Of a stretch of 64,000 nucleotides of DNA, positions 42,180 through 50,217 are shown piece by piece (the stretch's first letter is position 1; each line of letters opens with the position of its first letter). The notes under the pieces were generated by a model. It did no database searches and was not told the origin of the DNA. It saw only the letters and a program-made list of their open reading frames with translations. The position numbers and the translations under genes are program-made. The stretch comes from Paramixta manurensis (GTDB taxonomy: Bacteria; Pseudomonadota; Gammaproteobacteria; Enterobacterales; Enterobacteriaceae), in the NCBI RefSeq assembly GCF_013285385.1, contig NZ_CP054212.1, forward strand, positions 1,364,001-1,428,000, written 5' to 3'.

Positions 42180-42432
42180 GACCCACTCCTTTGATAGAAA
42201 GGAAAGAATAAGTGGTATCACCAGGTCGCGCAATCGTAGGGATGGTATCAAGCTGGCGGGATTTTCCGGGCAGTCCAGAATCAGCGTTTTTGTGGCTGGC
42301 GCGGAGTCCAGAATTTAGCGCCGCGCGACACTTTACGCCACCTCCGAACAGCCCCTCTTGTAAGTTTTATTGCTTTAGGTTATTAATCTTTTTTTGCGTT
42401 TTTATCAATTTACTTACAAAAGGAATTCATTT

Positions 42433-42729
42433 ATGAAACAAAAGCTCCTCCTCTGTTTCGTGGTCGCGGCGGCGGCAACGCTGGCGGGCTGTAGCTCAAC
42501 CCCGAATACCCTGAAGTTACAGCAAGCGACCACCAATACATTGGGCCTGGCTTCAACCGATGAAGTAACCTTAAGTAATGTACAAAAAGGCGAGCCGAAT
42601 GCGCTTGGCGGCAGTGAAGTGACGTTTGATGCCGTTACTGGCAAAGGCCGTAAATTTAAATGTAAAACCTTTATGATTCCGGGTTTCCTGGACGAACCGA
42701 CTTATTCTGATTTCAGTTGCTCACAGTAA
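42433..42729 (+). CDS. Small lipoprotein, 98 residues
   Basis: The start follows AAAAGGAATTC. The signal peptide LLLCFVVAAAATLAGCSS has a lipobox with lipidation at the Cys of LAGC. The mature part is short, with two further cysteines (FKCKTF and FSCSQ) that could form a disulphide, and LASTDEVTLSNV. It resembles small enterobacterial lipoproteins of unknown role. It is followed by a strong bidirectional hairpin. Confidence 0.75.
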   Translation: MKQKLLLCFVVAAAATLAGCSSTPNTLKLQQATTNTLGLASTDEVTLSNVQKGEPNALGGSEVTFDAVTGKGRKFKCKTFMIPGFLDEPTYSDFSCSQ

Positions 42730-42743
42730 ACCGTTGTTCCGCA

Positions 42744-42775
42744 CTGCTTCAGCCGGTTTAGGGTTGGCTGAAGCA
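42744..42775. terminator. Bidirectional hairpin between the lipoprotein gene and lldD
   Basis: CTGCTTCAGCC, ten bases, GGCTGAAGCAG is a perfect 11-bp stem located between two convergent genes. It lacks a clear T-run, but position and strength fit a shared terminator. Confidence 0.65.
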
Positions 42776-42787
42776 GCGCGTCCTCGC

Positions 42788-43921
42788 TTACAACGCCAGG
42801 TTCGCCCGGCTAATCTCCGCGATGGTTTTCGCTCCTGACAGCGTCATTGCCACGCGCATCTCCTTCTCAATCAGAGTGAGTAAATTCACCACGCCGGCTT
42901 CTCCGGCCGCCGCCAGCGCATAGACAAATGCGCGTCCCAGCAATACGCTATCGGCGCCCAGCGCGATCATCCGTACCACATCCAGCCCGGTACGAATCCC
43001 GGAATCGGCCAGCAATGTAATCTCGCCTTTTACCGCATCGGCAATAGCGGGTAGGGCGCGGGCGCTGGATAGCACGCCATCTAACTGACGACCGCCGTGG
43101 TTTGAAACCACAATACCATCGGCGCCGAAACGGACCGCGTCTTTCGCGTCTTCCGGGTCCAGGATGCCTTTGATGATCATCGGGCCTTGCCAGAATTCGC
43201 GGATCCATTCCAGATCCTTCCACGAGATAGACGGATCGAAGTTGGCGCCGAGCCAACCGATATAATCTTCCAGCGTGGTTGGCTTACCACGATAGGCTGA
43301 GACATTCCCCAGATCGTGCGGTTTACCATGCAGGCCAACATCCCACGCCCATTGCGGATGCGTCATGGCTTGCAACACACGGCGCGCCGCGGCATTCGGG
43401 CCGCTCATCCCGGAGTGCGCGTCGCGATAGCGTGAGCCCGGCACCGGCATATCGACGGTAAACACTAAGGTTTTTACCCCCGCTGCCTGCGCGCGCTCTA
43501 GCGCATTGCGCATAAAACCCCGGTCTTTCAGTACATAGAGTTGGAACCACATGGGCCGATTAATCGCCGGTGCGACCTCTTCAATCGGACACACTGAGAC
43601 GGTTGAAAGCGTAAAGGGAACCCCTTTTTGTGCTGCTGCCCGCGCCGCCTGAACCTCTCCGCGCCGGGCATACATGCCGGTTAGACCAACCGGTGCCAGC
43701 GCCAACGGCATCGCCATTTTTTCCCCGAACAACGTGGTTTCCAGGCTGAGTGCTTCCATGTTTTTTAGAATACGCTGGCGCAGCGCAATATCCGCCAGGT
43801 CTTCAACATTGCGTTTCAACGTGTGTTCGCTGAACGCGCCGCCATCAATGTAGTGAAATAAGAAGGGCGGTAATTTGCGTTGGGCTGCCGCCCGATAATC
43901 CGTTGACGCAGAAATAATCAT
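42788..43921 (-). CDS. lldD: L-lactate dehydrogenase (FMN-dependent, membrane-associated)
   Basis: A 377-residue enzyme of the alpha-hydroxy-acid oxidase family, oxidising L-lactate to pyruvate and passing electrons to the quinone pool. Landmarks are FHYIDGGAFSEHTLKRN, PLALAPVGLTGMYARRGEVQAARAA, FQLYVLKDRGF, the catalytic VVSNHGGRQLDGVLS, and LLADSGIRTGLDVVRMIALGAD. The start follows AGGACACAACC. It is not beside lldP/lldR but ends a catabolic cluster whose hydrolase should release lactate, so it likely serves that pathway. Confidence 0.9.
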   Translation of the reverse strand: MIISASTDYRAAAQRKLPPFLFHYIDGGAFSEHTLKRNVEDLADIALRQRILKNMEALSLETTLFGEKMAMPLALAPVGLTGMYARRGEVQAARAAAQKGVPFTLSTVSVCPIEEVAPAINRPMWFQLYVLKDRGFMRNALERAQAAGVKTLVFTVDMPVPGSRYRDAHSGMSGPNAAARRVLQAMTHPQWAWDVGLHGKPHDLGNVSAYRGKPTTLEDYIGWLGANFDPSISWKDLEWIREFWQGPMIIKGILDPEDAKDAVRFGADGIVVSNHGGRQLDGVLSSARALPAIADAVKGEITLLADSGIRTGLDVVRMIALGADSVLLGRAFVYALAAAGEAGVVNLLTLIEKEMRVAMTLSGAKTIAEISRANLAL

Positions 43922-43983
43922 GGTTGTGTCCTGTCAGTGTTAATCGCAAACCGGCGGTCTGCTTTTCCCCTCTCTACGGGGAT

Positions 43984-45312
43984 TTATCCTGCTTCGGTCG
44001 AAACGACCTGAGCGGTGTTCATGTTATGGCGCGACAGCATGATCACCGCCCACAGGGTGAGTAAACAGCAGAGCGCCAGATAAGCGGAAACGTAGTGTGA
44101 GCTACCGCCACCATATTGAACCAGCAAGGTACAGACCAACGGTGTCGGACCGGCAATCAACATACTGTTTAGCTCACGCGTTACGCTAATACCGGAGAAG
44201 CGATACTCCGTGGGGAAAATCGTTGCTAATAATAACCCCTGTGGCCCGGCCATGCCGCCAAAGCCCACCACAAACCCGCTACACATTGCCAGCGTGATCC
44301 ACGACATATTCCGCGTATCCAGTAAGGTAAAAAGCGGCCAGGCGAACAGTGCGGTGAGTAGGGCGCAAATCACGGTAATTTTAACCGCGCCAAACTTATC
44401 GGCCAGCCATCCCATGAACGGGGCGGCAATCACGCCACACAAAGCGGCGTAAAACAGTGCGGTTAAGGCGGCCGATTTGGCGATATCCAACGAATTGGTC
44501 ATATAGCTGAGCGTAAAGGCGCTGAGAATATAGACATTCGCATTATGCCCGGTCACCGCCAAAAAGCCGTAAAACAGAGTTTTAGGATAGCGTGTGAGCA
44601 GCATCTTAAGCGGCAATTTGTGGGTATTTTTATCCTGTGCCGCTTTTTGCACCGCGTTTAAATATTCGGGCGTCTCATCGAGTTGCCGCCGGATATAGAG
44701 GGCAATAACGAATAATATCGCCGAAGAGAGAAAGGGCAGACGCCAGCCCCAACGAATAATATCCGTTTCCGCCAGTTGCGAAACGCCAAGAAACGCCAGG
44801 CTGGCAAACATAATCCCCACCACGGTCGATGATTGTAGCAGCGCCGTGAAAAACCCGCGCAGGCGAACCGGCGAATACTCGTACACCAACGTTACCGCTC
44901 CGGCGTATTCCGCGCCTGCGCCAAACCCCTGGACCATTCGCATTAGAACTAACAATATCGGTGCGAACACGCCAATTTGCGCAAAGCCCGGCAGCAAACC
45001 AATCGCGACGGTGCCTAATCCCATCAGTGAGATTGAGAAAATCAGCGCCGGTTTACGCCCGAACCGATCGCCAAAGTGAGCGATCAGGACGCCGCCCAGC
45101 GGACGCACAATAAAACCAATTGCAAAGGTGCCGAAGGCCGCCAGTACGCCAGCCGCCGGTGACAGGTCGGGGAAGAATATATGATTAATGATCAAGCTGG
45201 CCGCTGCGCCATAAAGCGCGTAATCGAACCATTCAATAATCGTACCGATAACAGAGGCAACAACGGCTTTAACGATGCCAGACTTGCGGGGAGAACGCGT
45301 TGTGTCAGTCAT
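43984..45312 (-). CDS. MFS transporter, metabolite:H+ symporter (MHS) type
   Basis: A 442-residue 12-helix transporter. The N-terminal TIIEWFDYALYGAAASLI and the loop FGDRFGRKPALIFSISLMGLGT are typical of the MHS subfamily (ProP, ShiA, KgtP relatives), which import organic acids and betaines with protons. ATG 45312 follows AGGAAATACC and is preferred to an upstream candidate at 45393. It lies within the sugar-acid cluster between the Ldh_2 enzyme and lldD, so a deoxy-sugar acid is the most likely substrate (inference). Confidence 0.85.
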   Translation of the reverse strand: MTDTTRSPRKSGIVKAVVASVIGTIIEWFDYALYGAAASLIINHIFFPDLSPAAGVLAAFGTFAIGFIVRPLGGVLIAHFGDRFGRKPALIFSISLMGLGTVAIGLLPGFAQIGVFAPILLVLMRMVQGFGAGAEYAGAVTLVYEYSPVRLRGFFTALLQSSTVVGIMFASLAFLGVSQLAETDIIRWGWRLPFLSSAILFVIALYIRRQLDETPEYLNAVQKAAQDKNTHKLPLKMLLTRYPKTLFYGFLAVTGHNANVYILSAFTLSYMTNSLDIAKSAALTALFYAALCGVIAAPFMGWLADKFGAVKITVICALLTALFAWPLFTLLDTRNMSWITLAMCSGFVVGFGGMAGPQGLLLATIFPTEYRFSGISVTRELNSMLIAGPTPLVCTLLVQYGGGSSHYVSAYLALCCLLTLWAVIMLSRHNMNTAQVVSTEAG

Positions 45313-45353
45313 AGCGGTATTTCCTGGTGTGGTGGAATAAACAGCGATGCGCG

Positions 45354-46415
45354 TTAGTGGGAAGTGAGAGGCGCCGGAGGCGGTAGCCCGCATTCCGCTG
45401 CCAATCGGGTCAGCGTATCAATCAGAGACGCTGGCAGACTAAGTCCGTCACGGCTGGCTTCTTCTAAGGCCGCCAGCGCGCGTTCGCCGGGTAATTTAAC
45501 CCGCGTTACGCCCGCTTTGGGCGGTGAATCGTGACAAGCCTGTACCAACGCTTCAATTTGTTTTAAGTAGGCATCACTTCCCGCCATGGCGGCGGGCGAG
45601 TAGAGCGTGAGGGTGACGGCGGCGCTCCAGCCCTGATTTTGTTCACCGCGTCCGCGCCCGCCGAGACAACCTGAAAGAATTTCGACTATCAACCCCAGCG
45701 CATAGCCTTTATGTCCGGCCTCAATACCGCCTAAGGGTAAAATGGTTCCCGGCGGATCGGCGGAGATGACGGCTGGATCGCAACTCGGTTGCCCCTGCGC
45801 ATCCAGCAGTATGGCGGAGGAGAACTGTTCGCCTGCGGCTAAGGTGTTCGCTACGGCGGCATTGGTCGCCAGTGAGGTGGCCATATCAATCAAAATCGGC
45901 GCGCCGCGCGTAGGAGCGCCGAGAGCGATGGGGTTAGAGGTCAATACCGCTTGGGTGCCGCCGAACGGCGCAACGCTACGGTGTCCCGGATCGGTTAGCG
46001 CGATCAAAATGATAAAACCGCGTTCCGTTGCCGCCTGTAAATAAGTACTCAGGCAGGCAGTGTGATGGCTATTCTGAATGGTGACCGTTGCGGTACCGTA
46101 ACGTTCCGCCCGGGCTATACCTTTCCCGACTGCCTCTTTGATTAGCCACGGGCCGGGTAATTTTCTGCCATCCCAGGTGAGGCAGGCGGCGAAATCCTGT
46201 ATGACGTGTGGCCCACCTTCCCGCGTCATTCCTCCCTGGCGAATCTCATCCAAATAGGCGGGCAACAGCTTCAGTCCGTGGGTGGTCATACCAAAAGCTT
46301 CGCCGCGCACCAGCGTATCGGCGACCGCGTGCGCTTTATCGGCAGCTAGGCCGGCATTCTGAAACAGTTGGGAGGTAAGCGCGGTTAGCGCTGACATCGC
46401 GTAACGTGCTGACAT
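45354..46415 (-). CDS. Ldh_2 family (malate/L-lactate dehydrogenase-type) oxidoreductase
   Basis: A 353-residue NAD(P)-dependent enzyme of the YbiC/YlbC/YiaK family. Typical features are RGEAFGMTTHGLKLLPAYLDEI at the N-terminus, IQNSHHTACLSTYLQAA (conserved active-site His region) and NPIALGAPTRGAPILIDMATSLA. The closing part GGIEAGHKGYALGLIVEILSG carries the GHKGYGL-like motif. Family members reduce 2-keto or imino acids. It is 10 bases downstream of the dehydratase gene and belongs to the same operon; the exact substrate is unknown. Confidence 0.85.
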   Translation of the reverse strand: MSARYAMSALTALTSQLFQNAGLAADKAHAVADTLVRGEAFGMTTHGLKLLPAYLDEIRQGGMTREGGPHVIQDFAACLTWDGRKLPGPWLIKEAVGKGIARAERYGTATVTIQNSHHTACLSTYLQAATERGFIILIALTDPGHRSVAPFGGTQAVLTSNPIALGAPTRGAPILIDMATSLATNAAVANTLAAGEQFSSAILLDAQGQPSCDPAVISADPPGTILPLGGIEAGHKGYALGLIVEILSGCLGGRGRGEQNQGWSAAVTLTLYSPAAMAGSDAYLKQIEALVQACHDSPPKAGVTRVKLPGERALAALEEASRDGLSLPASLIDTLTRLAAECGLPPPAPLTSH

Positions 46416-46425
46416 AATCGGGCCC

Positions 46426-47538
46426 TTAGTGCGTGCGGATAACATGGTGAGAGCCCGCTACCCGGTGGGCATCAATCGCCTGCGGATCCCAGTCGATCCC
46501 GATACCTGGCGTATCAGCGGGAAAGGCCCGGCCTTGCTCAATCCGCATCCCACTGTGGGTGAGATCATCAAGCTGCGGGATGTACTCCAGCCAACGCGCG
46601 TTCGGGACTGCGCTACAGAGTGAAACGTGCAACTCCATCAGAAAGTGTGGGCAGACGGCGACATTAAAACATTCAGCCAGATGCGCCACTTTCAGCCACG
46701 GAGTGATACCGCCAATACGCGCGACGTCAACCTGTACCACGGAGCAGGCGCCTTGTTGGAGATACTCACGGAAATGCGAGGCGCTGTAGAGGCTTTCCCC
46801 TACCGCAATGGGTAGCGAAGTGTGATGCGAAAGCCGCAGATGACCGGTGATATCATCGGCCGGAAGCGGCTCTTCCAGCCAGCCGATGTCCAGCGCTTCA
46901 TAATGGCGCGCGCGGCGAATAGCGTCATCCACCTGGAAAGCCTGATTGGCATCGGTAAATATTTCAAAACCCTGGCCAACCGCGTCCCGTACCGCACCTA
47001 AACGCGCGGTGTCTTCATGTATCGGGCGGCCGACTTTAATTTTGCAACCCTGAAAACCCTGCGCTTGCGCCCGCAGCGCATCATCGACCAACGCCTCCGG
47101 CGACAAATGTAGCCAGCCGCCTTCGGTGGTGTAAAGCGGAATGCTTTGCTGTGCGCCGCCTGCCGCAATATGCAACGGCAGGCGCGCGCGCTGGCAACGC
47201 AGATCCCATAGCGCAATATCAATCGCCGCCAGAGCCAGTGCGGTCAGCGGGCCGACGGTCGTTGCGTGAGTGAGAAACGAGAGCTCGCGCCAGATCTGTT
47301 CAATCCGATCGGCCTCTTTGCCGATTAACGCCGGTGCCAGGGTTTTCTCCAGCAGCGAAACAATCGCCGGTCCGCCGGTACCGATGGTGTAACTGTAGCC
47401 GGTCCCGATCGCGCCATCCGCATCGGTTATCCGCACAAAGGGGGTTTCCTGACAGACAAACGACTGAATAGCGTCAACCCGTTTTACTTTTGGCTGCAGT
47501 TCCACCATAAAGATTTCAACTTGCGTAATCGCGGCCAT
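46426..47538 (-). CDS. Enolase-superfamily (mandelate racemase subgroup) sugar-acid dehydratase
   Basis: A 370-residue enzyme. Catalytic residues are readable: KxK at Lys166/Lys168 (CKIKVGR), metal ligands Asp196 (FTDANQAF), Glu222 (WLEEP) and Glu248 (AVGESLYS), an Asp at 271 and the general acid/base His298 (CPHFLMELH). Members dehydrate acid sugars such as fuconate, rhamnonate or galactonate. The neighbouring SDR and FAH-type hydrolase match the downstream steps of the non-phosphorylated L-fucose route, so L-fuconate or a similar 6-deoxy acid is favoured, but the specificity is inferred. The start follows GAGAGGAAAAG. Confidence 0.87.
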   Translation of the reverse strand: MAAITQVEIFMVELQPKVKRVDAIQSFVCQETPFVRITDADGAIGTGYSYTIGTGGPAIVSLLEKTLAPALIGKEADRIEQIWRELSFLTHATTVGPLTALALAAIDIALWDLRCQRARLPLHIAAGGAQQSIPLYTTEGGWLHLSPEALVDDALRAQAQGFQGCKIKVGRPIHEDTARLGAVRDAVGQGFEIFTDANQAFQVDDAIRRARHYEALDIGWLEEPLPADDITGHLRLSHHTSLPIAVGESLYSASHFREYLQQGACSVVQVDVARIGGITPWLKVAHLAECFNVAVCPHFLMELHVSLCSAVPNARWLEYIPQLDDLTHSGMRIEQGRAFPADTPGIGIDWDPQAIDAHRVAGSHHVIRTH

Positions 47539-47583
47539 CTTTTCCTCTCTGGTTCGGCGTGAAGGAGGTGCGAGAAGCGCGGC

Positions 47584-48429
47584 TTATTTCGCCGCGTAGG
47601 TCACTTGATGTTGCTCACCCAATCCATTGATGCCGAGACGCATCTGCTGGCCGGGTTTGAGATAAACCGGCGGTTTCTGACCCATGCCAACGCCCGGCGG
47701 TGTGCCGGTTGAAATGATGTCGCCAGGATGCAGGCTCATAAATTGCGAGAGATAGGAGACGAGGTAAGCCACGCCATACACCATGGTTTTGGTGGAGCCG
47801 TTTTGATAGCGATGTCCATCCACCTCCAGCCACATATCAAGGTTTTGCGGATCGGGAACCTCATCGCGGGTCACTAACCATGGGCCGATAGGGCCGAACG
47901 TATCGCAGCTTTTGCCTTTACTCCACTGCCCGTGGCGCTCAATCTGGAAGGCGCGTTCGGACAGGTCGTTCACCACGCAGTAACCGGCTACATACTCCAG
48001 CGCCTCGTCTTGTGATACATATTTCGCGGTTTTACCAATGATCACCCCAAGCTCTACTTCCCAATCGGTTTTCACTGAGGTGCGGGGAATTTCTACCGCG
48101 TCATTCGCGCCGATAATAGAGTGCGGGGATTTAGTGAAAATAATCGGCTCGGGCGGTACTTCGGCGCCGGTTTCCGCCGCATGGTCGGAGTAGTTCAGAC
48201 CGATGCAGATAAAATGACCGGTGTTAGCGACGCAAGGGCCGAGACGAGGATTGCCGTCGACCAACGGCAGTTGTTCAATCGGCAGCGCCGCGAGGCGTTT
48301 TAGGCTCTCCGGGCTGATAGTTTGACCATCAATATCTTGAATATGGTCGGCAAGCGAACGGAGCCGCCCTTGTGCATCGAGTAATCCGGGGCGTTCCTGG
48401 CCGACCGGGCCGTAGCGTAATAATTTCAT
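47584..48429 (-). CDS. FAH-family hydrolase (2,4-diketo-3-deoxy-fuconate hydrolase type)
   Basis: A 281-residue fumarylacetoacetate-hydrolase-fold enzyme. It has the family core FICIGLNYSDHAAETGAEVPPEPIIFTK, the metal-binding DWEVELGVIIGK, the block YVAGYCVVNDLSERAFQIER and the ending DIISTGTPPGVGMGQKP. In the L-fuconate pathway this enzyme splits 2,4-diketo-3-deoxy-L-fuconate into pyruvate and L-lactate. ATG follows AGGAGAACACG. It lies between the SDR and dehydratase genes. Confidence 0.87.
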   Translation of the reverse strand: MKLLRYGPVGQERPGLLDAQGRLRSLADHIQDIDGQTISPESLKRLAALPIEQLPLVDGNPRLGPCVANTGHFICIGLNYSDHAAETGAEVPPEPIIFTKSPHSIIGANDAVEIPRTSVKTDWEVELGVIIGKTAKYVSQDEALEYVAGYCVVNDLSERAFQIERHGQWSKGKSCDTFGPIGPWLVTRDEVPDPQNLDMWLEVDGHRYQNGSTKTMVYGVAYLVSYLSQFMSLHPGDIISTGTPPGVGMGQKPPVYLKPGQQMRLGINGLGEQHQVTYAAK

Positions 48430-48472
48430 CGTGTTCTCCTGTTAACGCGCGCTTGCGCAAGGTAAGCGGTAC

Positions 48473-49204
48473 TCAGGCAGCCCAGCCGCCATCAATAATA
48501 TGAATGTGACCGGTGGTGAAGGTGGCATTCGCCAAATACAGCACCAGCTCGGCTATCTCATCCAGCTTGCCGATACGGCCAATCGGTTGGCGGGCAATAA
48601 AGGCTTTACGTGCCGCCTCATAATCGCCCTGAGCGTGCAGACGCTCTTGCAGCGAGGGGCTATCCACAGTGCCGGGGCAGATGGCATTGCAGCGAATGCC
48701 TTGGGTGATGTAATCCGCCGCCACGGATTTCGTCAGGCCGATCACGGCAGCTTTAGTGGCGCTGTAGGCAAAACGGTTGGGCACCGCTTTCACGCTAGAG
48801 GCGACGGAGGACATATTAATAATGCAGCCATCTTGTTGCGCCAGCATACCGGGCAACACCGCCTGAATCAGTTCAAACTGCGCGCCGACATTGAGTTGCC
48901 AGGCGAAATCCAGCTCGGCACGGCTACACTCTTGGATAGTGCCGTTATGCACCACCCCGGCGCAGTTAAACAACACGTCGACAGTACCGATACGCGCCAC
49001 CAAGTCATCCATATCGGCCCGACTAAGCACATCAAGCCGCTCGGTGCGGATATTTTCTTTCCCTTGTAGGTCGCTGAGTTTTTCCTGATTAACATCGCTG
49101 GCGATCACCTGAAAACCGGCGCTGGCCATACGTAGGGCGGTTTCTCGTCCAATGCCCTGTGCTGCGCCAGTAATCAATACTTTTCTGACTTTTGCTGCCG
49201 TCAT
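48473..49204 (-). CDS. SDR-family dehydrogenase (2-keto-3-deoxy-fuconate dehydrogenase type)
   Basis: A 243-residue short-chain dehydrogenase. The NAD motif is VLITGAAQGIGRETALRM, followed by LFNCAGVVHNGT, catalytic Ser in INMSSVASSVKA and the YxxxK pair in FAYSATKAAVIGLTKSVA. The segment ICPGTVDSPSLQERLHAQGDY closely resembles 2-keto-3-deoxy-L-fuconate dehydrogenases (CPGTVESPSLEQRI pattern). ATG 49204 follows GGAGGAG. It is the first gene of the catabolic operon and divergent from the IclR regulator. Confidence 0.85.
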   Translation of the reverse strand: MTAAKVRKVLITGAAQGIGRETALRMASAGFQVIASDVNQEKLSDLQGKENIRTERLDVLSRADMDDLVARIGTVDVLFNCAGVVHNGTIQECSRAELDFAWQLNVGAQFELIQAVLPGMLAQQDGCIINMSSVASSVKAVPNRFAYSATKAAVIGLTKSVAADYITQGIRCNAICPGTVDSPSLQERLHAQGDYEAARKAFIARQPIGRIGKLDEIAELVLYLANATFTTGHIHIIDGGWAA

Positions 49205-49295
49205 GGTTCGTTTTCTCCTCCGGGCGGACCGGGCTGTTGCAAAAAGTAGTTTGAATGTAACGCTAATGTTTACTTTATCCATTAATGAATCTTAA

Positions 49296-49309
49296 ATTCA
49301 TATATGAAT
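49296..49309. promoter_or_regulatory. Palindromic operator in the SDR/IclR divergent region
   Basis: ATTCATATATGAAT is a perfect 14-base palindrome. A further TGAAT just upstream (49286-49290) makes TGAAT-N5-ATTCA with its left arm. Position between the regulator and the operon it should control suggests an IclR binding site. Confidence 0.5.
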
Positions 49310-49413
49310 GTCACAGAATTGAACTTTGCCAACCAGAAACCGTGTTTCAATGTCGGGAAATGATACTATTTGCCGGAGTAGAGCCGGTGAAGGGCGGGGC
49401 GCGGAGGGGAAAA

Positions 49414-50217
49414 ATGGCAGAACTAAAAAGTGCGCAGATAAAAGAAGATGACAACGTGGAGGATCGCTATCGGGCACCCGCGTTGGATAAAGGGTTGGAT
49501 ATTCTTGAGGCGCTGGCCGGGCGAGAGGAGGGGGTTTCTCAGGCGGAAATCGCTAAAACGCTGGGGCGTAAACCGAACGAAATTTATCGAATGCTTGACC
49601 GGTTGGTGCGCCGTGGTTACGTAATTCGTACCAGCATTGACCAGTATGAACTGTCGCTGAAGTTGTTTGAGCTGGCGAATCGTCACTCTCCTTTTCGCCG
49701 GCTGGCGACGCAAACCTTGCCTTATTTACGCCGCTTTGCCCACGAGGCGCAGCAAGCTTGCCATCTGGTGGTTTACGATCGCGGCGGAATGACGGCAATC
49801 GCCCAAGTGGATGCGCCGGGTTACTGGAGTTTTGGTATTCGGGTAGGTTCACGGATGGGGCTATTAGATACCGGCTCCGGGCATGTCATGTTGGCCTTCT
49901 CTTCCGCCAGCGAGCAAGAGTTTATGCTGCGTGAAGAGAGCGAGGGGAAGCATGGCGCGCTTAGCGCCGAGATGAAGCAACAACTGGCCGTGATTCGCCA
50001 GCAAGGGCATGAAATGATGCCCAGCCAGCAAACGGAAGGGGTCTACAACATTGCTGTACCGGTGTTTGCCAATGGTGATAACGCCATCGCGGTATTAACC
50101 TGCCCCTACTTGCAGCATCTGGATTATATGAACTCTCCTTCACGCGAAGAGACATTAGCGCTGCTGAAACGCACCGTAACGCAGATTATGAGCGCGACGC
50201 CGCTGTTTTCACCTTAG
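49414..50217 (+). CDS. IclR-family transcriptional regulator
   Basis: A 267-residue regulator with a winged helix-turn-helix (LDKGLDILEALAGREEGVSQAEIAKTLGRKPNEIYRMLDRLVRRGYVIR) and a C-terminal effector domain (HLVVYDRGGMTAIAQVDAPGYWSFGIRVG, then VYNIAVPVFANG). ATG 49414 follows GGAGGGGAAA and is preferred to longer starts. Divergent from the SDR-FAH-dehydratase operon, it is the likely local regulator. Its 3' end overlaps the convergent efflux gene by 32 bases. Confidence 0.88.
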   Translation: MAELKSAQIKEDDNVEDRYRAPALDKGLDILEALAGREEGVSQAEIAKTLGRKPNEIYRMLDRLVRRGYVIRTSIDQYELSLKLFELANRHSPFRRLATQTLPYLRRFAHEAQQACHLVVYDRGGMTAIAQVDAPGYWSFGIRVGSRMGLLDTGSGHVMLAFSSASEQEFMLREESEGKHGALSAEMKQQLAVIRQQGHEMMPSQQTEGVYNIAVPVFANGDNAIAVLTCPYLQHLDYMNSPSREETLALLKRTVTQIMSATPLFSP

